NCBI RefSeq assembly: GCF_026191635.1
Contig: NZ_JAKRRW010000003.1
Location: forward strand, 124,001 to 188,000
Direction: 5' to 3'
DNA: 64,000 bases
Source of the DNA: Photobacterium obscurum
GTDB lineage: Bacteria; Pseudomonadota; Gammaproteobacteria; Enterobacterales; Vibrionaceae
Below are positions 26,990 through 35,941 of this stretch, piece by piece. Below the pieces are notes generated by a model. The model had not been told where the DNA came from. It worked only from the letters and a program-made list of their open reading frames with translations, and did no database searches. The number at the start of each line of letters is the position of its first letter. Position 1 is the first letter of the stretch. The position numbers and the translations under genes were made by a program.

Positions 26990-27481
26990 ATGTTCGATCG
27001 TTCCCGCCGAAATCTACTTTCTCGGCGTCGTACTCCAGCATTACAGCGGATGCCCTGGGTTGTCGACGAAGATACGTTTGTTGATCGCTGTACGCGCTGC
27101 AGCAAATGTATCGATGCGTGTGAAACGCAGATTATTGTAAAAGGCGACGGCGGATTTCCTACCGTCGACTTTACCCGAGGTGAATGTACTTTCTGCACCC
27201 GTTGTGCAGATGCCTGTCCTGAAGCGCTGTTCCACCCTACATCGGAGCAGCCTTGGGGACTAAAGGCACAAATCAGCCAAAACTGTCTTGCTCACCACAA
27301 AATTGAGTGCAGAAGTTGCGGTGACATGTGTGAGGTACAGGCCATTCGTTTCAAGTTACAGGCTGGAGGGGTAGCACTGCCTGAGCTGGATTTGGATGCA
27401 TGCACTGGTTGCGGGGCTTGCTTGTCGGTTTGTCCTGCATCTGCCATCACGATGGTCACCAAAGAATTAGAAGAGAAATAA
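26990..27481 (+). CDS. napF: Ferredoxin-type protein NapF
   Basis: A 163-residue cytoplasmic iron-sulfur protein of the periplasmic nitrate reductase system. Cysteine clusters CTRCSKCIDAC, CTFCTRCADAC and CTGCGACLSVC mark three 4Fe-4S sites, with an extra CRSCGDMC segment. NapF is thought to act in maturation of the NapA iron-sulfur centre. It is first in napFDABC, with napD starting 3 bases after its stop. Confidence 0.94.
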   Translation: MFDRSRRNLLSRRRTPALQRMPWVVDEDTFVDRCTRCSKCIDACETQIIVKGDGGFPTVDFTRGECTFCTRCADACPEALFHPTSEQPWGLKAQISQNCLAHHKIECRSCGDMCEVQAIRFKLQAGGVALPELDLDACTGCGACLSVCPASAITMVTKELEEK

Positions 27482-27484
27482 TTT

Positions 27485-27757
27485 ATGGCACAGGAAGAAG
27501 TACATATTTCGAGCCTAGTTGTTCATGTGAAGCCTGAATACCTAGACGAAATTAAAGCTCAAATACTTGAGTTGCCAAACACAGAAATTCATGGCGAAAG
27601 TGAAGAGGGGAAAATCATCGTAGTCCTTGAAACCAAAAATCAAGGCTATGTGACGGACACCATAGATAAAATCAATAACTTAGAACATGTACTAATTACT
27701 TTTTTAGTGTATCACCAAATTGAACACTTTGATTCGCAATCTGAGGATGATTCATGA
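27485..27757 (+). CDS. napD: Chaperone NapD
   Basis: A 90-residue cytoplasmic chaperone that binds the twin-arginine signal of NapA and delays export until cofactor loading. [17 protein letters not shown] is the recognisable N-terminus, and the small ferredoxin-like fold length fits. The stop overlaps the napA start as ATGA at 27754-27757, matching their functional coupling. Confidence 0.93.
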   Translation: MAQEEVHISSLVVHVKPEYLDEIKAQILELPNTEIHGESEEGKIIVVLETKNQGYVTDTIDKINNLEHVLITFLVYHQIEHFDSQSEDDS

Positions 27758-30240
27758 AAATGACAAGACGTGCGTTTGTGAAAGCAAACGCGGCTGCATC
27801 GGCAGCAGCTGTAGCTGGTATTACGCTGCCAGCATCAGCAACTAACTTAATTGTTAGTTCTGATGAAACCAAAATTAAGTGGGACAAAGCGCCTTGTCGT
27901 TTTTGTGGTACAGGTTGTTCGGTACTGGTTGGTACCCAAAACGGTCGTGTAGTAGCAACTCAGGGTGATCCGGAAGCGCCGGTCAACAAAGGCCTGAACT
28001 GTATCAAGGGCTACTTCCTGTCGAAGATTATGTACGGTAAAGACCGTCTAGAAACGCCGATGCTGCGTATGAAGAACGGTAAGTTCGACAAAGACGGTGA
28101 TTTTCAGCCAGTTTCTTGGGATCAGGCATTTGATGTTATGGCCGACAAATGGAAGGCTGCACTGAAGAAGCACGGTCCATCTGGCGTCGGTATGTTCGGT
28201 TCGGGTCAGTGGACGGTAATGGAAGGCTATGCCGCATCAAAAATGATGAAGGCCGGTTTCCGCTCTAACAATATCGACCCGAATGCACGTCACTGTATGG
28301 CCTCGGCGGTAGGTGCCTTTATGCGTACCTTCGGTATTGATGAGCCTATGGGGTGTTATGATGACTTCGAGCACGCTGATTCATTCGTGCTGTGGGGCTC
28401 GAACATGGCAGAAATGCACCCGGTACTGTGGACTCGTATTACTGACCGCCGTCTAAGTAACCCTCATGTTAAAGTAAACGTACTGTCTACCTACTACCAT
28501 CGTTCATTCGAGCTGGCTGATAACGGTATGATCTTCGAGCCGCAAACTGACCTTGCGATTGCGAACTTTATTGCCAACTACATTATCCAGAATGATGCGG
28601 TAAACTGGGATTTCGTAACTAAGCACACTCACTTCAAGCGTGCGACAACGGATATCGGCTACGGTCTTCGTGATGAGCACCCGCTACAGAAAAAAGCGGC
28701 AAATGCGAACTCGGGCAAGCTGAACCCAATGAACTTCGAAGAGTACAAGGCATCTGTTGCTGAGTACACGCTAGAAAAAGCCTCGAAAATGTCAGGTGTT
28801 TCCGAAGAGAAACTGCTTGAGATGGCGAAGCAATACGCAGATCCTAACACCAAAGTGATGTCCCTATGGACTATGGGTATGAACCAGCACACTCGTGGTG
28901 TATGGATGAATAGCCTGGTTTACAACATCCACCTGCTAACCGGTAAGATTTCCCAGCCGGGTAATAGCCCATTCTCGCTGACTGGTCAGCCGTCGGCATG
29001 TGGTACCGCTCGTGAAGTCGGTACGTTTGCCCACCGTCTGCCTGCAGACATGGTGGTGAAAAATCCTAAGCACCGTGCTTACGCCGAGAAAATTTGGAAA
29101 CTGCCGGAAGGGACGATTCCGCCAAAACCGGGTTACCACGCGGTACTGCAGGACCGTATGCTTAAAGACGGCAAGATGAATGCATATTGGGTGATGTGTA
29201 ACAACAATATGCAGGCAGGTCCGAATATCAACGAAGAGCGTCTGCCTGGCTACCGTAACCCAGATAACTTCATTGTATGTTCTGACCCGTACCCGACGGC
29301 GACAGCCCAGGCTGCCGACCTGATCCTGCCGACAGCAATGTGGGTAGAGAAAGAAGGTGCCTACGGTAACGCCGAGCGCCGTACCCAGGCTTGGTACCAG
29401 CAGGTTGAAGCTCAGGGTGACTCAAAATCTGACTTGTGGCAGCTGATGGAATTTTCCAAGCGCTTCAAGATTGAAGAAGTGTGGGGCGAGGATCTACTGG
29501 CAAAAGCGCCTCAGTACCGTGGCAAAACCATGTATGACATGCTGTTCCGCAACGGCCAGGTAGATAAGTACCCACTGTCTGAAGCGCAAGAGCTGAATGA
29601 TGATGCTAAAGCACAGGGCTTCTATGTTCAGAAAGGCCTGTTTGAAGAATATGCTGCCTTCGGTCGCGACCACGGTCACGATCTGGCCCCATACGATGTT
29701 TACCATCAGGTACGCGGCCTGCGTTGGCCGGTGGTTGACGGCAAAGAAACCAAATGGCGTTTTGTCGAAGGTTCTGATCCGTATGTACCTGCTGGCGAAG
29801 GCTTCCGCTTCTACGGCAAGCCAGACGGTAAAGCAAACATTATCTTTGCACCGTTTGAGCCAGCACCGGAAACGCCAGATAAAGACTATGATATGTGGCT
29901 GTGTACTGGCCGAGTGCTTGAGCACTGGCACACAGGCACAATGACTCGCCGTGTTCCTGAGCTATATAAAGCGGTTCCGGATGCAGTGTGTTTCATCCAT
30001 CCGGATGATGCCCAGTCACGTGGCCTGCGCCGTGGTGACGAAGTATTGCTGGAATCTCGTCGTGGTGAAGTTCGTTGTCGAGTAGAAACCCGAGGCCGTA
30101 ACCGCCCACCAGTTGGTTTGGTTTTCGTTCCTTTCTTTGATGCTCGTATTTTGGTTAACAAGCTGATTTTGGATGCTACGGATCCGCTGTCTAAGCAGAC
30201 AGACTTCAAGAAGTGCCCAATCAAGATCACCAAAGTGTAA
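27754..30240 (+). CDS. napA: Periplasmic nitrate reductase catalytic subunit
   Basis: An 828-residue molybdoenzyme that reduces nitrate to nitrite in the periplasm. The N-terminus [14 protein letters not shown] is a twin-arginine signal. Next comes the 4Fe-4S motif [10 protein letters not shown] with the fourth Cys in GLNCIKGYF, and the molybdenum ligand Cys in ARHCMASAV. Length and the C-terminal molybdopterin-binding region ([16 protein letters not shown]) match the family. The frame overlaps napD by four bases. Confidence 0.97.
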   Translation: MKMTRRAFVKANAAASAAAVAGITLPASATNLIVSSDETKIKWDKAPCRFCGTGCSVLVGTQNGRVVATQGDPEAPVNKGLNCIKGYFLSKIMYGKDRLETPMLRMKNGKFDKDGDFQPVSWDQAFDVMADKWKAALKKHGPSGVGMFGSGQWTVMEGYAASKMMKAGFRSNNIDPNARHCMASAVGAFMRTFGIDEPMGCYDDFEHADSFVLWGSNMAEMHPVLWTRITDRRLSNPHVKVNVLSTYYHRSFELADNGMIFEPQTDLAIANFIANYIIQNDAVNWDFVTKHTHFKRATTDIGYGLRDEHPLQKKAANANSGKLNPMNFEEYKASVAEYTLEKASKMSGVSEEKLLEMAKQYADPNTKVMSLWTMGMNQHTRGVWMNSLVYNIHLLTGKISQPGNSPFSLTGQPSACGTAREVGTFAHRLPADMVVKNPKHRAYAEKIWKLPEGTIPPKPGYHAVLQDRMLKDGKMNAYWVMCNNNMQAGPNINEERLPGYRNPDNFIVCSDPYPTATAQAADLILPTAMWVEKEGAYGNAERRTQAWYQQVEAQGDSKSDLWQLMEFSKRFKIEEVWGEDLLAKAPQYRGKTMYDMLFRNGQVDKYPLSEAQELNDDAKAQGFYVQKGLFEEYAAFGRDHGHDLAPYDVYHQVRGLRWPVVDGKETKWRFVEGSDPYVPAGEGFRFYGKPDGKANIIFAPFEPAPETPDKDYDMWLCTGRVLEHWHTGTMTRRVPELYKAVPDAVCFIHPDDAQSRGLRRGDEVLLESRRGEVRCRVETRGRNRPPVGLVFVPFFDARILVNKLILDATDPLSKQTDFKKCPIKITKV

Positions 30241-30266
30241 ATAACCGAATGCAATTAGGTGGTTGA

Positions 30267-30291
30267 TTGCTCTCGACAGGTTCGAGAGCAA
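30267..30291 (+). other. Intercistronic hairpin between napA and napB
   Basis: A perfect 10-bp stem TTGCTCTCGA/TCGAGAGCAA with a CAGGT loop in the 93-base gap. No T-run follows, so it is more likely an mRNA-stabilising or processing element than a terminator. It could set different levels of NapA and NapB. Confidence 0.6.
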
Positions 30292-30333
30292 CCAATCGCT
30301 TGACTCGAATTTAGCCATTAGGCGGAGAATACA

Positions 30334-30798
30334 ATGAAACGATTAGTTTTAGCGGTCATGGCGATGGGCATGTTGGTTGCCGGTGCCGTACAGAGTGCAG
30401 AAGAACTTCACAATCCAGGCGGTATCGGCGGGGTTGAGTCATTACGTGGTGCCAGCGAGCTTGAAGCGACACGCGCTGCCGATGCTTTTAAGCGCTACCC
30501 GCGTGATCAGGGCACGATTGACAGCGACTATGTCTACCAGCCACCACTGGTACCGCACACAATCCGTAACTACGAAGTGTCACTGAATGCCAACAAGTGT
30601 CTAGCCTGTCACAGTTGGAAAAATGCCAACGAAATGGGCGCGACCAAGATCAGTGTAACCCACTACCAGACGCGTGAAGGTCAGGTGCTATCAGATGTTT
30701 CACCTCGCCGTTACTTCTGCTTGCAGTGTCATGTACCTCAGGCTGATGCGAAGCCATTAGTTGAGAATGACTTCCAACGTGTTGATGCCCTGCGCTAG
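30334..30798 (+). CDS. napB: Periplasmic diheme cytochrome NapB
   Basis: A 154-residue cytochrome c that passes electrons from NapC to NapA. It has a Sec signal peptide ending near VQSAEE and two heme-binding motifs, CLACH and CLQCH. The segment RGASELEATR and the YPRDQGTIDSDYVYQPPLVPH region match the family. napC begins 30 bases downstream. Confidence 0.95.
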   Translation: MKRLVLAVMAMGMLVAGAVQSAEELHNPGGIGGVESLRGASELEATRAADAFKRYPRDQGTIDSDYVYQPPLVPHTIRNYEVSLNANKCLACHSWKNANEMGATKISVTHYQTREGQVLSDVSPRRYFCLQCHVPQADAKPLVENDFQRVDALR

Positions 30799-30828
30799 TT
30801 ATAGCCAATAAATAAAGAGAGGCTATAG

Positions 30829-31404
30829 ATGAAAATTTTAAAAGCATTTTGGCGGAGGCTAACATCACCGAGCAAGGTTGCGGTTGGTCTGGTACTGTTT
30901 ATGGGTTTTATGGGCGGCCTGTTGTTCTGGGGCGCTTTTAACACCGGTATGGAAGCAACCAACACCGAAGAATTTTGCTCTGGCTGTCATGCGCCGATTG
31001 TAAAAGAGATCCGCGAAACGGTTCACTTTGCCAACCGCTCAGGGGTACGTGCGATTTGTTCTGATTGCCACGTACCGCATAACTGGACTGATAAGATCGT
31101 ACGTAAGGTACAGGCATCTAAAGAGCTGGTGGCCTTTGCAATGGGGACCATCAGCACTGAAGAAAAGTTCAAAGAGCGTCGGGGCTATCTGGCTAATAGG
31201 GAATGGCACCGGATGAAAGAAAATGATTCACAGGAATGTCGAAACTGTCATAACTTTGAATACATGGACTTTTCAGAGCAGGGGCCTAGAAGTGTGAAAC
31301 AGCACTCGACGGCACTGGCTTCTGGTGAGAAAACCTGTGTTGACTGTCATAAAGGTATTGCACACAAGCTGCCTGACATGAAAGACGTTGAAGGCTGGCA
31401 GTAA
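30829..31404 (+). CDS. napC: Tetraheme quinol dehydrogenase NapC
   Basis: A 191-residue membrane-anchored cytochrome of the NapC/NirT family that takes electrons from quinol. One N-terminal transmembrane helix (about 16-40) is followed by four CxxCH sites: CSGCH, CSDCH, CRNCH and CVDCH. It completes the electron path quinol-NapC-NapB-NapA. A small membrane-protein ORF follows 39 bases later. Confidence 0.96.
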   Translation: MKILKAFWRRLTSPSKVAVGLVLFMGFMGGLLFWGAFNTGMEATNTEEFCSGCHAPIVKEIRETVHFANRSGVRAICSDCHVPHNWTDKIVRKVQASKELVAFAMGTISTEEKFKERRGYLANREWHRMKENDSQECRNCHNFEYMDFSEQGPRSVKQHSTALASGEKTCVDCHKGIAHKLPDMKDVEGWQ

Positions 31405-31443
31405 GGCCTGACTATCCGGCAATAATATAAAGGTAGGTATACG

Positions 31444-31578
31444 ATGAGTGCATTAGAATCGCTTATCTGGCACACGATGGGCTATGCCGCAATGCCAGTG
31501 ATTATCCTGACAGGTTTTGCCGCAGTTGCTGCAATATCAGTAGGGCTTCTGTCTTTAGGTAAAGACAAAGACGTCTGA
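31444..31578 (+). CDS. 44-residue membrane peptide at the end of the nap operon
   Basis: ATG 31444 with an AAGGTAGG-type ribosome-binding site opens a 44-codon frame, MSALESLIWHTMGY to SLGKDKDV, stopping at TGA 31576-31578. It is one long hydrophobic helix (about residues 13-38) with a short charged tail. It lies between napC and the operon terminator, so it is almost certainly co-transcribed. I recall a family of short Vibrio proteins of about this size next to nap (TIGR02808), but cannot confirm the match. It is too short for most gene callers. Confidence 0.75.
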   Translation: MSALESLIWHTMGYAAMPVIILTGFAAVAAISVGLLSLGKDKDV

Positions 31579-31603
31579 GTAAATTCGGACTGATGCTGAA
31601 CAG

Positions 31604-31633
31604 AAAGCCATGTCGAAAGACATGGCTTTTTTA
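31604..31633 (+). terminator. nap operon terminator
   Basis: Stem AGCCATGTC/GACATGGCT with a GAAA tetraloop, followed by six T residues, 25 bases after the small ORF. Confidence 0.93.
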
Positions 31634-31668
31634 TAACTCAGTTCGGAGTATAGACCTAGCGGTAACAA

Positions 31669-31857
31669 TTACTCCGATGCGCGCTTAAACAATCCAATAA
31701 ATAACATACTCATCCAGACGAGATACAGTGGAAACCATTCCAGCAGGAACTCTGTCAGTGATGTCCCCGAGCCGAATAGCCACACTTCGCTCAGGTGTAG
31801 GATGACCATACTCATCATGCCAATGAAGCTAAATACCAGAAATGACGGCTTGTCCAT
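31669..31857 (-). CDS. Small membrane protein, probably iron-regulated
   Basis: 62 residues with two hydrophobic helices (about 6-28 and 38-57) separated by SGTSLTEF, ending FKRASE. I do not recognise the family. A TGGAGGAAG ribosome-binding site precedes the ATG. A Fur box sits 36 bases upstream of the start, so expression is expected to rise when iron is scarce. No other iron gene is adjacent. Confidence 0.7.
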   Translation of the reverse strand: MDKPSFLVFSFIGMMSMVILHLSEVWLFGSGTSLTEFLLEWFPLYLVWMSMLFIGLFKRASE

Positions 31858-31892
31858 ATGACTTCCTCCAGCGCTATATTGATAATATAGAT

Positions 31893-31911
31893 CTAAATGG
31901 TAATCATTATC
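31893..31911 (-). promoter_or_regulatory. Fur box
   Basis: The stretch with GGTAATCATTATC matches the 19-base Fur consensus at 15 positions counted by hand. It is placed at the promoter of the minus-strand small membrane protein, with a TATATT-like -10 nearer the gene. Confidence 0.7.
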
Positions 31912-31953
31912 AACTAAAAACTATTCCTAGCCGTCATAAGTGATGTTCGAGTG

Positions 31954-32397
31954 CTAGTGTTTCAGGTATCCCGCATCATTAAGGTACTGGCGGAAAAGAT
32001 CGGCGCGTTCACGGTTAACACCGAAGTCCGAGTATCCCGTTCGTGATTCGGAACGGACGACAGCTTCTTGTCCCTGAAGTCTTACCTCAAAGTCATCGAC
32101 AAACTGGAAGAATTTGCTGCGGCATTCAACTCGAATGTAATTGTCACTTTGCTGGCCAAGGCTGGCACCGGGTAGCGCAAGGGCAAGCTCTTTTATGGCC
32201 TGCCAGTTTTGCTGCCCGTTCAGGGTGAGTTCGAATCGAGCGAGTTGGTGATCTGCTCGTGTGTCGATGGTAGAAACACAGTTGGGTTTATCACCACAGG
32301 TTTCTCCGGTGCGGTCTGGCTGAATGGAAGGGAGGCTATCTCCATTGGTGCAGCCGAACAGAGCTAAGCTGGTGAGTGCAATAAACGCGTTTTTCAT
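31954..32397 (-). CDS. DUF1499-type lipoprotein
   Basis: 147 residues starting MKNAFIALTSLALFGC, a lipoprotein signal. The ATG at 32397 has AAGGAC six bases upstream. A longer frame from 32433 would mask the signal. The domain with KPNCVSTIDTRADHQ, YIRVECRSKFFQFVDDFEVRL and VRSESRTGYSDFGVNRERAD fits DUF1499, a conserved domain of unknown function also found in plants and marine bacteria. Confidence 0.8.
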   Translation of the reverse strand: MKNAFIALTSLALFGCTNGDSLPSIQPDRTGETCGDKPNCVSTIDTRADHQLARFELTLNGQQNWQAIKELALALPGASLGQQSDNYIRVECRSKFFQFVDDFEVRLQGQEAVVRSESRTGYSDFGVNRERADLFRQYLNDAGYLKH

Positions 32398-32476
32398 ATC
32401 ATGTCCTTGATAAACAGGCCCTAGCAAGCTCAATATGGTTAAGTCTCGCCACTTTTTTAGCTACTGGCTGGTACCG

Positions 32477-32818
32477 TTACTTCAGCAGGAAAGCGGCAAA
32501 CCCAGCCCATGACAGAGCAAGTAACAGCCAGGGTAGCCAATGTTGCTTGTAGACCTGCTGGATTTCGACTTCTGGTGCTGAGGTTTCCTGTGCTTGCGGA
32601 GCCAACTTTTCCTTGGTTTGTTTCTTGCGCTGTTTGTCCCGCTCCCGCGCTTTTACTTTTTGCTGGCGCTTGTATTGCTCGATTCCTTTTTGGATTCCCT
32701 GGGCGATAAGCTTAGTTTGCTCTTTGGTTTGGCCCGGTTTCTGAGTCGCCCGGGCAATTTTCATCGCTTCGGCCTGGGTTTCCGGTGACGGGGTATTCTG
32801 CTGTTTTTTCGTCGTCAT
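32477..32818 (-). CDS. DUF2956-type membrane protein
   Basis: 113 residues: a long charged N-terminal part, rich in Lys, Gln and Glu and predicted to be helical or coiled coil (GIEQYKRQQKVKARERDK), then a single C-terminal membrane helix (WLPWLLLALSWAGFAAFLL). The layout is a tail-anchored protein. It matches my recollection of DUF2956 in Vibrionaceae. Function unknown. Confidence 0.75.
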   Translation of the reverse strand: MTTKKQQNTPSPETQAEAMKIARATQKPGQTKEQTKLIAQGIQKGIEQYKRQQKVKARERDKQRKKQTKEKLAPQAQETSAPEVEIQQVYKQHWLPWLLLALSWAGFAAFLLK

Positions 32819-33288
32819 ACTCGTTCCACTGAGGATCTGCTAGTAAATGCTTTTATTGGGATTATACCCTGACTGAGGTGAGTTGCGAGCTCACAGAGAA
32901 CATAAATAGCCCTAACATATGTAGGAATATTTCATCATGTGAATGATGAACGTACAGTTTGTTTAAAACTAAAGTATTAGTCCTAAAGCCATGATACATC
33001 TATATTTGAATGCTGTTTTTATAAAATTTGCCGAGTTCCGTTTCAGTTGTGAGGTATGTAATAAAATAAGAAAAAACACGTTTTTGTTGGAACGAAACGT
33101 GATCTTGGCTACAAGATGAACAATTGAAAAGTGCGGTGAGCCACAGAATTAATCACTATCAGGTTGTGATTAAAACAAGATGAATTATGGTGTCTACACA
33201 ATAAATTTGGTGTGCTACTTGGCTCTTGGTTGAAATTGCCGATCTGAACCTCCATTGCTTAAAGAGAAAGAGTATATGGGGAAATGGT
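32819..33288. other. 470-base gap with two inverted repeats
   Basis: No gene is supported here. Two inverted repeats are visible: CACGTTT (33077-33083) with AAACGTG (33095-33101), and TTAATCAC (33149-33156) with GTGATTAA (33166-33173). The region is A/T-rich. They could be operators or a structured leader of the downstream DUF2919 gene. Confidence 0.4.
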
Positions 33289-33750
33289 TTGCTTTATCCG
33301 ATAGATGCTTATGACAAGCATGGTTTGCTAAAGCCCTCTGCAATGCTATGGCTCACGCTAGCCTTTAGTGCCAAGGCATGGGTTGTCTTCGTGATGGCCG
33401 GTGCCAGCCGAGAGCAGGGCGCGCAAATTTTAGAGGTTTTATATCCATTGCGGGATAATTTGTATTTCGGAATGGCGATCGGTCTGCCGGCATTGTTTTT
33501 AATGTGGCTGACGGGTCAGCGATACAAAAACAATAAACTAATAAATACATTATGGCAGCAGGGCAAGACCATATTGCTTGTTGCCTATATGGCAGATTGT
33601 GCTTTGCAAGTGTATCAACTGTCTCTTATACACGGTGCCTTCCGGTGGACCCAAGCCGTCACTCTTTTACTGACCTTGTGGTTGATCGTTTATCTGGTGA
33701 GGAGCACCCGAGTCAGGAATACGTTTGCGGATAAGCCTTTGGAGAGGTAA
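33289..33750 (+). CDS. DUF2919-type membrane protein
   Basis: An inner-membrane protein with about four hydrophobic helices. The segment YPIDAYDKHGLLKP at the N-terminus and AKAWVVFVMAGASREQG match the DUF2919 (YfeZ-like) family. TTG 33289 with GGGGA six bases upstream is preferred because it puts YPIDAYDKHG at the N-terminus (153 residues). A TTG at 33226 would add 21 residues without family support. The gene at 33756 follows 5 bases later. Confidence 0.7.
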   Translation: MLYPIDAYDKHGLLKPSAMLWLTLAFSAKAWVVFVMAGASREQGAQILEVLYPLRDNLYFGMAIGLPALFLMWLTGQRYKNNKLINTLWQQGKTILLVAYMADCALQVYQLSLIHGAFRWTQAVTLLLTLWLIVYLVRSTRVRNTFADKPLER

Positions 33751-33755
33751 AGCAA

Positions 33756-34160
33756 ATGAACGAATGGGGTAAAGGGTTAGTCCTTTTTAGTGCCTTTTTA
33801 AGCCCGCTAGCCATGGCAGACTGGCTATTGGATGTAAATTTTGAGCTATCAAGCGCTGGTGGTACACAGAGTGTAAACACATCACTGTCTCTGCTTCCGG
33901 GCGAAGAAACCGTATTTTTTGGTACCGTCGACGAAAGTACTCACCTGCGTGAACTCGTGGGCAGCGCCGAGTTGCTCGAAGTGTCAGCCGAGGAGGTTAA
34001 AATAGCCTTCAAGGTTCAAGAGCGGCTGGATGATGGAGCTTGGCGTACTATTATTTCGCCAACGATATCAACAGGCCTTAATTCACCGGCCTCGTTTGAA
34101 ACCGTTGATGGTGATGCTGACGAGCAGGTAAAGCTTCAGGTTGAAGTCACTTCGGTTTGA
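33756..34160 (+). CDS. Secreted protein of unknown function
   Basis: 134 residues with a signal peptide ending near LSPLAMA. The mature part is acidic and strand-rich (WLLDVNFELSSAGGTQSV, ETVFFGTVDES), without cysteines or known motifs. It resembles a small beta-sandwich periplasmic domain. It starts 5 bases after the DUF2919 gene and is probably co-transcribed. I do not recognise the family. Confidence 0.7.
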   Translation: MNEWGKGLVLFSAFLSPLAMADWLLDVNFELSSAGGTQSVNTSLSLLPGEETVFFGTVDESTHLRELVGSAELLEVSAEEVKIAFKVQERLDDGAWRTIISPTISTGLNSPASFETVDGDADEQVKLQVEVTSV

Positions 34161-34163
34161 TGC

Positions 34164-35774
34164 TTAGTCGGTACTGACAAGAGATTCAAAGCGCTCCTTT
34201 CGGGAGCGTTTTTTGTTTCGGTACATTTTGGTATCTGCCCGCGACAAGAAATAATCGGGGGTATCCCCACAGCGATAGAAAGTAATACCAACACTGGCGC
34301 CAATCTGAATTTTATTTTGGCTGACCGTAAAGGGCTTGCTGGCGAGCGCCGAGATCTGTTCTGCCTGGGCCATTGCGTCGCTTGCTGAGGTGTTTTTCAG
34401 CAGAATAACAAACTCGTCTCCTGCAAGCCGGGCAAAAAAGCTGCGTTTATCTGTTAGCTGAGCCTCGACTCTAAAGCAAAACTGTTGCAATACGCGATCA
34501 CCGACATGATGGCCATAGGTATCATTGACGGCTTTAAAGTCATCAAGATCTATAAATAACAAGGCAGGGCTCGCCTGGTTCGGTTTAATGTCGTTGACTG
34601 TTCGGTGCAGTTCTTTAATCAGTGCGTAACGGTTGGCAATACCGGTGAGCGTATCTTTCCGGGCCATCTCTTCGGCCTTTCGTTCAGCCTTTATCCGACG
34701 CGAGACTTCTTGTTTGAGTTGTCGGTTAACATAAGAGAAGTAACCGGCAGTCAAGGACGTTACAGTCAGTAGTAAGGTGCCGATCTGTATCCAAAATTTC
34801 AAATCCTGCCATTTTATTTCTTCACGTTGTGAATACAGGAAGTTGCCATCGATCCTTGTATGGGGAATGATATTAAGTTGCGTTAGCTCGTCGGCAATTA
34901 TTTGCCAGCGGCTAGGGTTCATGTGTCCGACTTCTATTAGCTCGGGCATGATCATTTTTGCTGCCGTTTCTAGTTCGAAAGCAAGATGAGCGCGGGTTTT
35001 TTTAGGCCGGTACTGTTGCTCTATGACATCCAAGGTTTCTTCAATATGACTGAGCGCATAATACCAACCCTGAATGCTCGCTGCGATAAAGCGCTCGACA
35101 GTTTCTGGCTTGTTATCGACAAAGTTCTGATGGGTAAATAACACATCACTGTAAAAGTTGATGCCATAGTCAGCGGGTTTGAAGAGCAAGGCTTCTTCGC
35201 TGCGTTCTTGCAAATAGTAGGGCTCGTTAGTCAGGTAACCATTAAAGACATCGACTTTGCCATTAAGTAGATCATCAATGTTTGCCGATGTCGTTACCTG
35301 CTCAAGATCGGACAGAGCGATATTATGATGGGAAAGTAATACTATCAGTTCGGCATCTTCAGTCCCCGAGAACATCATCACACGCTTGCCGACCATATCA
35401 TGAATTGTTTGGATATCGCTGTTGGCTTTGGCTATAAGCACAGAGGGGGAGTTCTGGAAAATTGCAGCAAGGGCAACGAGAGGAAAGCCATGGCCGTATG
35501 CGACAAGCACCTCGGTATTGCCCACGCCAAAATCCGCTTTTTTCTCCAGGACTTCATTGATCGGAACCTTGTTATTTCCACCGGGCCTGATGGTGACATT
35601 GAGTCCGGCATCGTGATAAAAGTCTTTCTCTTTTGCCATATAAAAACCGGCAAACTGTGCCTGGTGCAACCAACGCAGCTGAAGCGACACGTTTTCCAGT
35701 GCCAGGGCTGGCATAGTCAGTATCATTAGAATCACGGATGAGAACAGGTAAAGTGACTTCTTCACGTTATGCAA
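34164..35774 (-). CDS. NMT1/THI5-type substrate-binding domain fused to a GGDEF domain
   Basis: A 536-residue membrane protein. It has a signal peptide (to about residue 25) and a periplasmic NMT1/THI5-like binding domain (about 27-310) with VSLQLRWLHQAQFAGFYMAK and KADFGVGNTEVLVAYG. A transmembrane helix (about 328-347), a short coiled coil and a C-terminal GGDEF domain with RLAGDEF follow. AGDEF deviates from GGDEF at the first position, but some AGDEF proteins are active. It probably senses a small nitrogen heterocycle or similar ligand and alters cyclic di-GMP. It is a single gene. Confidence 0.88.
   Translation of the reverse strand: MHNVKKSLYLFSSVILMILTMPALALENVSLQLRWLHQAQFAGFYMAKEKDFYHDAGLNVTIRPGGNNKVPINEVLEKKADFGVGNTEVLVAYGHGFPLVALAAIFQNSPSVLIAKANSDIQTIHDMVGKRVMMFSGTEDAELIVLLSHHNIALSDLEQVTTSANIDDLLNGKVDVFNGYLTNEPYYLQERSEEALLFKPADYGINFYSDVLFTHQNFVDNKPETVERFIAASIQGWYYALSHIEETLDVIEQQYRPKKTRAHLAFELETAAKMIMPELIEVGHMNPSRWQIIADELTQLNIIPHTRIDGNFLYSQREEIKWQDLKFWIQIGTLLLTVTSLTAGYFSYVNRQLKQEVSRRIKAERKAEEMARKDTLTGIANRYALIKELHRTVNDIKPNQASPALLFIDLDDFKAVNDTYGHHVGDRVLQQFCFRVEAQLTDKRSFFARLAGDEFVILLKNTSASDAMAQAEQISALASKPFTVSQNKIQIGASVGITFYRCGDTPDYFLSRADTKMYRNKKRSRKERFESLVSTD
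34192..34214 (+). terminator. Terminator inside the end of the converging GGDEF gene
   Basis: Stem CGCTCC (34192-34197) with GGAGCG (34203-34208), then six T residues. On the minus strand the same bases encode the last Lys/Arg-rich residues of the SBP-GGDEF protein. Confidence 0.85.
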
Positions 35775-35892
35775 TTGTATGCCATTTAGTTGCGTCCGAA
35801 GATATTCTGGTAAACTAATATCCTGAAGTAAAGGAGGGATGTTGTTTATTGAGAGCAGTGACCATGATCTATTTATGGAGATAGAAGAGCGG

Positions 35893-35898
35893 TATAAT
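35893..35898 (+). promoter_or_regulatory. Candidate -10 of the DyP peroxidase gene
   Basis: A perfect TATAAT lies 44 bases before the ATG. No convincing -35 was found at 16-18 bases. Confidence 0.4.
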
Positions 35899-35941
35899 TA
35901 GCTAATAATATTGTGTTCAATTGACCAATCAGGAGAATAAT

